From positions 1 through 64,000 of the forward strand of contig JAFWUX010000057.1 in the NCBI GenBank assembly GCA_017523995.1: a stretch of 64,000 bases of DNA. The letters run 5' to 3'. Below the pieces are notes generated by a model. That model had not been told where the DNA came from. It saw only the letters and a list, made by a program, of their open reading frames with translations, and did no database searches. Every line of letters starts with the position of its first letter. Position 1 is the stretch's first letter. Below are positions 58,416-64,000 of this stretch, one piece after another. Position numbers and translations under genes: made by a program. The stretch is from Oscillospiraceae bacterium (GTDB lineage Bacteria; Bacillota_A; Clostridia; Oscillospirales; Ruminococcaceae).

Positions 58416-58460
58416 GCCGCTCAGATTTGCGTCATGCAAAACCTGAGCGGCTTTCTTTTA
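58416..58460. terminator. Terminator between acyltransferase and lysA
   Basis: GCCGCTCAG...TTTGC pairs with GCAAA...CTGAGCGGC, followed by TTTCTTTT on the plus strand. It separates convergent units and shares its GCCGCTC/GAGCGGC stem with the terminators at 12694 and 25096. Confidence 0.88.
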
Positions 58461-58467
58461 TCCGTTT

Positions 58468-59736
58468 TTATTTGCGGTATTTATCCATGACATCGCAGAA
58501 ATCGAAGGTTGCGAAGTAGTCTGCCGGTGTTTCGGCGCGGCGGATCATTTTGACGCTGCCGTCCTCGCAAAGCAGCAGCTCCGCAGAGCGCAGCTTGCCG
58601 TTATAATTATAGCCCATTGAGAAGCCGTGCGCGCCCGCATCGTGGATGAACAGCAGGTCGCCGTTATCAATCGGCGGGAGCATACGGTCAACCGCGAATT
58701 TATCGTTGTTCTCGCAGAGTCCGCCCGTCACATCGTAGAGATTCGTGCAGGGCGCATCCTCTTTGCCGAGCACCGTGATATGATGATATGCACCGTACAT
58801 CGCCGGACGCATCAGATTCGCGGCACAAGCATCGCAGCCGACATACTCCTTGTAGATATGCTTCTGATGCAGCACGCGCGTCACAAGTCCGCCGTAGGGC
58901 GCGAGCATGAATCTGCCCATTTCGGTGAAAATTGCGACATCGCCGAGCCCCGCCGGAACGAGGATTTCCTCATATACCCTGCGCACGCCCTCGCCGATTG
59001 CGAGAATATCGTTCGGCGTCTGCTCAGGCTTGTAGGCAATGCCGACACCGCCCGAAAGATTGATAAAACGGATTTCTGCGCCGGTCTCCGCTTTCAGATC
59101 GGCGGCAAGCTGAAACATCTGCCGCGCAAGCGTCGGATAGTATTCGTTTGTCACGGTATTCGACGCGAGAAACGCATGGATGCCGAAGTATTTTGCGCCC
59201 TTCTGCATCAGTCTGCGGAAGCCCTCGAACATCTGCTCGCGCGTGAAGCCGTATTTTGCATCCTGCGGCTTATCCATGACAAATGTCGAGATTTTGAAAT
59301 CGCCGCCCGCATTGAAGCGGCAGCAGATCGTCTCCGGAATGCCGGTCAGCTGCTCGAGATAGTCGATATGCGTGATATCGTCAAGGTTGATATAGGCGCC
59401 GAGCTGATAGGCAAGCTGATAATCCGCAGCGGGCGTCACATTCGAGGAGAACATGATATCGCTGCCGGAAAAACCGCAGGCATCCGCCATCTGCAGCTCG
59501 GTCAGCGAGGAGCAGTCCACGCCGCAGCCCTCCTCCTGCAGGATTTTCAGGATAAACGGGTTCGGGGTCGCCTTGACGGCGAAGTATTCGCGGTAGCCCT
59601 TGTTCCACGCGAACGCCTGCTTCACGAGCCGCGCATTCTCGCGGATGCCGCGCTCGTCATAGATATAAAACGGTGTCGGATACTGCGCGGCGATTTCCTC
59701 CGCCTGCGCCTTTGTGATAAACGGTACTTTTTTCAT
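58468..59736 (-). CDS. lysA: Diaminopimelate decarboxylase
   Basis: The 422-residue PLP enzyme converts meso-DAP to lysine. The PLP lysine is in REYFAVKATPNPFILKILQE, and the phosphate-binding glycines are in INLSGGVGIAYKPEQ with EMGRFMLAPYGGLVTRVLHQ. CDACAANLMRPAMYGAYHHI is the substrate-Cys region. ATG 59736 lies eight bases after AGGAG, preferred over 59742. It is the last gene of the dapF-dapL-lysA run. Confidence 0.95.
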   Translation of the reverse strand: MKKVPFITKAQAEEIAAQYPTPFYIYDERGIRENARLVKQAFAWNKGYREYFAVKATPNPFILKILQEEGCGVDCSSLTELQMADACGFSGSDIMFSSNVTPAADYQLAYQLGAYINLDDITHIDYLEQLTGIPETICCRFNAGGDFKISTFVMDKPQDAKYGFTREQMFEGFRRLMQKGAKYFGIHAFLASNTVTNEYYPTLARQMFQLAADLKAETGAEIRFINLSGGVGIAYKPEQTPNDILAIGEGVRRVYEEILVPAGLGDVAIFTEMGRFMLAPYGGLVTRVLHQKHIYKEYVGCDACAANLMRPAMYGAYHHITVLGKEDAPCTNLYDVTGGLCENNDKFAVDRMLPPIDNGDLLFIHDAGAHGFSMGYNYNGKLRSAELLLCEDGSVKMIRRAETPADYFATFDFCDVMDKYRK

Positions 59737-59775
59737 TGTCATCTCTCCTGATCCTTACAAATTCGCGTTGAGCGT

Positions 59776-60951
59776 TTAGAGCTTTGCGAGGTGTGCAGTC
59801 GCCTTCAAAGCGGTTTCGCGCGTGCAGAACGATGAGAACCGCATCCAGCCCTGCCCCGCCGTGCCGAATCCGACACCGGGCGTGCCCGCAATACCGTACT
59901 GTCCGAGCAGCGCATCAAAGCAGTCCCACGATTCCGCGTTCTGCGGCGCCTCAAACCAGACATACGGCGCATTCTCGCCGCCGACGGAGTGAATCCCTGC
60001 GGCAGAGAGCGCCGATTTCAGAATCTGCGCATTTTCCATGTAGTAATCAATATCCGCATGCGCCGCCGCGAGACCCTCCGGCGTAAAGACCTTTGCCGCG
60101 GCACGCTGAATGATATACGAGGTGCCGTTATACTTTGTCGCCATGCGGCGGAACCACATGTCATGCAGCGATGCGCCGTCGAACCGGAGCGTTTTCGGCA
60201 CAACCGTCCAGCCGCAGCGGACGCCGGTGAAGCCCGCAGTCTTCGAGAGCGAATTGATCTCGAGCGCGCAGTCCGCAGCGCCATCAATCTCGAAGATGCT
60301 GTGCGGCAGCGCAGGATCGCGGATATACGCTTCATATGCCGCGTCAAAGAGGATCAGCGCACCGTTCGCCTTTGCGTAAGCGACCCACTGTGCGAGCTGC
60401 TCTCTGCTGTAGACAGCACCCGTCGGATTGTTCGGCGAGCAGAGGTAGATGAGATCCGCATGCACGCTTGCATCCGGCATCGGCAGGAAGCCGTTTTCCT
60501 TTGTGCCTGCCGCAAAGATCACGCGTCGCCCTGCCATGATGCTCGTGTCATAGTAAACCGGGTAAACCGGATTCGGCAGCAGCACGGTGTTATCCGCATC
60601 GAACAGGTCGCAGAGGTTGCCGAGGTCGCATTTTGCGCCGTCACTGATAAAGATATCGTCCGGCGCGATCTGCGTGCCGCGCTGTGCGTAGTATCCGGCG
60701 ATTGCCTCGCGCAGGAACTGCTCGCCCTGCTCGGCGCCGTAGCCGTGGAAAGTCTCCGCATGGGACATATCCTCCGCAGCGGCTTTCATCTCATCGGTGA
60801 CAATGCGGCTCAGCGGACGGGTGACATCGCCGATGCTGAGCTTCAGCAGCTCGCGCTCCGGATTCGCCGCCTGAAACGCGCGGATGCGCTTTGCAACCTC
60901 CGAGAACAAATAATTCTGCTCCAGCTCCAGAGCATGATGATTGACTCTCAT
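59776..60951 (-). CDS. dapL: LL-diaminopimelate aminotransferase
   Basis: The 391-residue class I/II aminotransferase makes LL-DAP directly from tetrahydrodipicolinate with glutamate. Landmarks are LLKLSIGDVTRPLSRIVTDE, ETFHGYGAEQGEQFLREAIA, CSPNNPTGAVYSREQLAQWV and the PLP lysine in INSLSKTAGFTGVRCGWTVV. These identify DapL, not a general aspartate aminotransferase. It lies between carB-dapF and lysA, so no acetylated or succinylated branch is needed. Confidence 0.95.
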   Translation of the reverse strand: MRVNHHALELEQNYLFSEVAKRIRAFQAANPERELLKLSIGDVTRPLSRIVTDEMKAAAEDMSHAETFHGYGAEQGEQFLREAIAGYYAQRGTQIAPDDIFISDGAKCDLGNLCDLFDADNTVLLPNPVYPVYYDTSIMAGRRVIFAAGTKENGFLPMPDASVHADLIYLCSPNNPTGAVYSREQLAQWVAYAKANGALILFDAAYEAYIRDPALPHSIFEIDGAADCALEINSLSKTAGFTGVRCGWTVVPKTLRFDGASLHDMWFRRMATKYNGTSYIIQRAAAKVFTPEGLAAAHADIDYYMENAQILKSALSAAGIHSVGGENAPYVWFEAPQNAESWDCFDALLGQYGIAGTPGVGFGTAGQGWMRFSSFCTRETALKATAHLAKL

Positions 60952-60997
60952 AACAAGTTCCTTTCGTATTTTTCGTAAGATTTCCTTTTATTGTATA

Positions 60998-61861
60998 TCA
61001 GACTTCGATCTCGCCGCTGAAAATCAGCACGGCTTCGCCCGCCATCGTGACCGTTTCCTCGGTATAGCGGATGACCAGATCACCGCCGTTCAGATGCACC
61101 GTGATATCGGTATCCGGCTGACAGAATCCGTTTTTCACAGCCGCCGCGACCGTCGCGCAGGCACCCGTGCCGCATGCCATCGTCTCACCGGAGCCGCGCT
61201 CCCAGACACGCATCCGGAGCGTGTGTCCGTCAATCACCTGCACGAATTCCGTGTTGACCTGCTCCGGAAATGCCGGATGATGCTCGAATTCCGGTCCGAT
61301 TGCAGCAAGGTCAAGCTTCTCCGGATTGTCGCCGAACACAACACAGTGCGGATTGCCCATCGACACGCAGGTGACAGTGTAGTCCCTGCCGCCGACCCTC
61401 AGGGGCTTCGCGATCATTTCCGGCTCGCCAAACTGAACGGGAATCCGGTTCGTCTCAAAGATCGCTTTGCCCATATCGACCGCCGCGCGCGTGACAACGC
61501 CGTTCTGTGTTGTCACGGTGACCGCCCGCAGACCGCTCTTTGTCTCAATGACAATCTCCTTCTTCGGGCAGATACCGTTATCGTAGAGATACTTTGCAAC
61601 GCAGCGGATCGCATTGCCGCACATGTTGCCCTCGCTGCCGTCCAGATTAAACATCCGCATTTTTGCATCAGCCTGCTCCGAGGATTCGATCAGCACGAGC
61701 CCGTCGCCGCCGATGCCGAAATGCCGGTCAGAGAGCTGCACACTCAGCGATTCCGGCGCAGATATGCGCTTTTCCATGCAGTCCACATAAATATAATCAT
61801 TGCCGCAGCCGTGCATTTTCACGAACGAAATGCGGCGCTTTGCCGTTCTCAGGTGGTTCAT
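60998..61861 (-). other. dapF: DapF portion with possible internal start
   Basis: Met at 61861 has GGAG nine bases upstream and would give a 287-residue complete epimerase, converting LL-DAP to meso-DAP. Whether it is made alone, only as part of the fusion, or both cannot be told from sequence. Confidence 0.6.
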
Positions 61862-64000
61862 ATTCATCAGCTCCACATTGGAATCCCGATAGCCGGTGTG
61901 CAGGCAGTTCGCGACCGCCGCCGCCGTATCGGTGCAGGTCAGGCAGGGAATCCCGAGCTCGACCGCCTTCTTCCGGATCTTTGCGCCGTCACGGGCAGCC
62001 ATGCGCGCATTCGCATCCGTAGACACAATATAGCGGATTGTGCCGTTCTCCATCAGCGTAAATGTTTCGGTATCGCCGCTGTGCAGCTTGCTGAGCGTAT
62101 GCACCGCGAGCCCTGCGCGGTTGAGTGCTGCCGCGGTGCCCGCCGTCGCATAGAGCACAAATCCGAGCCGTGCGAATTTCCGCGCAATCTCAACGATATC
62201 CGGTTTATCCGCATCACAGACCGTCAGCAGGACGCCGTTGCGGTTTCTGCCGTTGTCCTCGAGCCGGTAGCCTGCCGCACGCAGACCTTTGTAGAGCGCC
62301 TCGGTCAGCGTTTTGCCGATGCCGATGACCTCGCCGGTCGATTTCATTTCCGGACCGAGCTGCGATTCGCCGCCGATCTTCTGGAACGAGAACACCGGAA
62401 CCTTGACCGCGGTAAAGGGCGTGGATTTGTAGTAGCCGGTGCCGTATTCCATTTCGGCGAGCTTCTCGCCGAGGCAGACGCGCATGGCGCAGTCACAGAG
62501 CGGCAGTCCGATCAGCTTGCTCATGAACGGCACGGTTCGCGATGCGCGCGGGTTGACCTCGATTACATACAGCGACTGCCCTTTGACAATATACTGCAGA
62601 TTGATCAGCCCGACCGCATGCAGCCCGAGACAGATTTTCTTCGTATCTGTGAGGATTTTCTTTCGCATATCATCGTCGATGTGAACCGGCGGGCAGATCG
62701 CGATCGAATCGCCGGAATGCACGCCCGTGCGCTCGATATGCTCCATGATGCCCGGAATGAGGATATCCTGCCCGTCACAGATCGCATCGACTTCGATCTC
62801 CGTACCGCGGATATACTGGTCGATCAGCACAGGGTTATCAATGCCGTCTGCGAGGATGTTCTGCATGAACGCGAGCACATCGCTTTCCTCAAATGCGATG
62901 TTCATATTCTGTCCGCCGAGGACATACGAGGGGCGCACCAGCACCGGCAGACCGAGCTTTTTGACCGCCTCACGCGCTTCATCCAGCGTATTGACCGTAC
63001 AGCCGCGCGGGCGCTCGATCTGCAGCGATTCCAGCAGCGCGTCAAAGCGCTCGCGGTCCTCTGCAAGGTCAATGCTGTCCGCCGAAGCACCGAGCAGTCT
63101 GTATCCGGCTTCTTCGATCGTGCGGGCAAGCCGGATCGCAGTCTGTCCGCCGAATGCCGTCACAACCCCGACCGGCTGTTCAAGCGCGAGAATCGAAAGC
63201 ACATCCTCGGGCGTCAGCGGCTCAAAGTAGAGGCGATCCGCGGTATCAAAATCCGTTGAAACGGTCTCGGGATTGTTGTTGATCAGCACAACCTCGTAGC
63301 CGGAATCCTTGAGCACCTGCACGCAGTGAACAGCGGAATAGTCAAACTCGATGCCCTGCCCGATCCGGATCGGACCGCTGCCGAGCACCACGACTGTTTT
63401 ATGTTCCCTGTCCGCGAGAAACTGCGCCGCTTCATTTGCAGCGCCGTCCGCATCCGGCAGGCAGACACCGTAGAAATACGGCGTTTCTGCTTCAAATTCG
63501 CCCGCGCAGGTATCGACCATGCGGTAGATCGGGCGATACTTTTTCTGCGGCAGTTCCCGTCCGGAAATGGCAGTGATCGCTGCATCGGGATAGCCAAACC
63601 GCTTTGCTGTCCGGTAGAGATCATCCGTGAGCGGCGTATTCTCAAGCGCCGTTTCGCAAACAACGAGATTGCAGATTTTATGCAGAAACCATGCGTCAAT
63701 CTTCGATAATGCGTGGATTTTCTCAACCGTGATCCCGCGCCGCAGCGCCTCTGCAGCGGCAAACAGACGGATATCATCCGCATGCACCAGATGAGTCAGC
63801 AGCTCCGCTTCCGGCATTTCACGCAAACTGCGGACAAGCAGCGCGCTGTGCTTGATTTCCGCGCCGCGCAGCGCTTTGAGCAGCGCGGATTCAAAGGTAT
63901 CAGAAATCGCCATGACCTCGCCGGTCGCTTTCATCTGTGTGCCGAGCTGATGCGATGCACCCGCGAATTTCTCGAACGGGAATTTCGGCATTTTGACCGC
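60998..64000 (-). CDS. carB-dapF: Carbamoyl-phosphate synthase large subunit fused to diaminopimelate epimerase (partial)
   Basis: The frame enters from the right edge and is open to 60998. The first 710 or so residues visible are CarB from about residue 355 onward: the oligomerisation domain (FPFEKFAGASHQLGTQMKAT), the second ATP-grasp domain (LGSGPIRIGQGIEFDYSAVH, RPSYVLGGQNMNIAFEESDV) and the MGS-like domain (VLYATAGTAAALNRAGLAVH). About 28 residues later, with no stop codon, DapF begins (FVKMHGCGNDYIYVDCMEKR). Both DapF catalytic cysteines are present (EGNMCGNAIRC and ACGTGACATVA). The first 355 or so CarB residues lie beyond the window. Confidence 0.9.
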   Translation of the reverse strand, partial: AVKMPKFPFEKFAGASHQLGTQMKATGEVMAISDTFESALLKALRGAEIKHSALLVRSLREMPEAELLTHLVHADDIRLFAAAEALRRGITVEKIHALSKIDAWFLHKICNLVVCETALENTPLTDDLYRTAKRFGYPDAAITAISGRELPQKKYRPIYRMVDTCAGEFEAETPYFYGVCLPDADGAANEAAQFLADREHKTVVVLGSGPIRIGQGIEFDYSAVHCVQVLKDSGYEVVLINNNPETVSTDFDTADRLYFEPLTPEDVLSILALEQPVGVVTAFGGQTAIRLARTIEEAGYRLLGASADSIDLAEDRERFDALLESLQIERPRGCTVNTLDEAREAVKKLGLPVLVRPSYVLGGQNMNIAFEESDVLAFMQNILADGIDNPVLIDQYIRGTEIEVDAICDGQDILIPGIMEHIERTGVHSGDSIAICPPVHIDDDMRKKILTDTKKICLGLHAVGLINLQYIVKGQSLYVIEVNPRASRTVPFMSKLIGLPLCDCAMRVCLGEKLAEMEYGTGYYKSTPFTAVKVPVFSFQKIGGESQLGPEMKSTGEVIGIGKTLTEALYKGLRAAGYRLEDNGRNRNGVLLTVCDADKPDIVEIARKFARLGFVLYATAGTAAALNRAGLAVHTLSKLHSGDTETFTLMENGTIRYIVSTDANARMAARDGAKIRKKAVELGIPCLTCTDTAAAVANCLHTGYRDSNVELMNMNHLRTAKRRISFVKMHGCGNDYIYVDCMEKRISAPESLSVQLSDRHFGIGGDGLVLIESSEQADAKMRMFNLDGSEGNMCGNAIRCVAKYLYDNGICPKKEIVIETKSGLRAVTVTTQNGVVTRAAVDMGKAIFETNRIPVQFGEPEMIAKPLRVGGRDYTVTCVSMGNPHCVVFGDNPEKLDLAAIGPEFEHHPAFPEQVNTEFVQVIDGHTLRMRVWERGSGETMACGTGACATVAAAVKNGFCQPDTDITVHLNGGDLVIRYTEETVTMAGEAVLIFSGEIEV

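Noticed and set aside
60941..63259. Plus-strand 772-codon frame opposite carB-dapF
   Set aside because: Antisense to two conserved enzymes; no domain or start signal.

Overview
The window is a typical chromosomal stretch of a GC-rich, endospore-lineage Clostridia, most likely a Ruminococcus-like member of the Oscillospiraceae. The evidence is a complete spoIIIA operon followed by asp23-nusB-xseAB-dxs-tlyA-nadK-argR-recN, a dockerin-bearing CotH protein, a DapL-type lysine pathway, and indolepyruvate ferredoxin oxidoreductase with phenylacetate-CoA ligase. Gene density is high, operons are compact with ATGA overlaps, and most promoters found are good sigma-A matches with 17-bp spacers. No tRNA, rRNA, CRISPR array, transposase or prophage gene was seen.

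Layout. 1-960: start of a 7TM sensor kinase that runs off the left edge. 961-1454: AT-richer spacer with a regulator remnant. 1455-4729 (minus): TetR regulator, GLUG lipoprotein, methyltransferase and MptD-like ECF S component. 4882-8355 (minus): flavodoxin and a dockerin/CotH secreted protein. 8638-12666 (plus): TetR-controlled redox cluster of two aldo/keto reductases, a CMD-cupin fusion and an iron-sulfur flavoprotein-like reductase. 12790-15578 (minus): membrane, zinc-ribbon and SPFH genes resembling B. subtilis ydjGHI. 15915-20654 (minus): PncB-type nicotinate phosphoribosyltransferase, an NrtR-like Nudix regulator, a small M50-like protease, thioredoxin and an FTR-like catalytic protein.

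20840-25077 (plus): lysine riboswitch and terminator ahead of asd, two unknown genes, dapA and dapB. 25149-29908 (minus): S-adenosylhomocysteine/nucleoside salvage (ahcY, coiled-coil protein, a purine nucleoside phosphorylase fused to an unknown helical domain, SAH/MTA deaminase-like amidohydrolase). 29987-30772 (minus): unknown P-loop protein. 31071-35482 (plus): second nicotinate phosphoribosyltransferase, a cytosolic glycoside-hydrolase-like protein, a HAD phosphatase and a lipoprotein. 35522-41364 (plus): iorA, two small genes, iorB, paaK, lipoprotein and ACT protein, a route for aryl-pyruvate/aryl-CoA metabolism. 41544-43118: zinc-ribbon protein and alpha/beta hydrolase. 43233-57167: sporulation and housekeeping block. 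57192-58355: acyltransferase. 58468-64000 (minus): lysA, dapL and a carB-dapF fusion truncated by the right edge.

The main points worth a second look are the CarB-DapF fusion, the PNP fusion that keeps an internal ribosome-binding site, the PspA-less ydjGHI-like locus, two structurally different nicotinate phosphoribosyltransferases near an NrtR-like regulator, a TetR promoter framed by two identical 13-bp palindromes, and a dispersed intergenic repeat. I did not find a clear new defence or mobile system; the region is mostly core genome.
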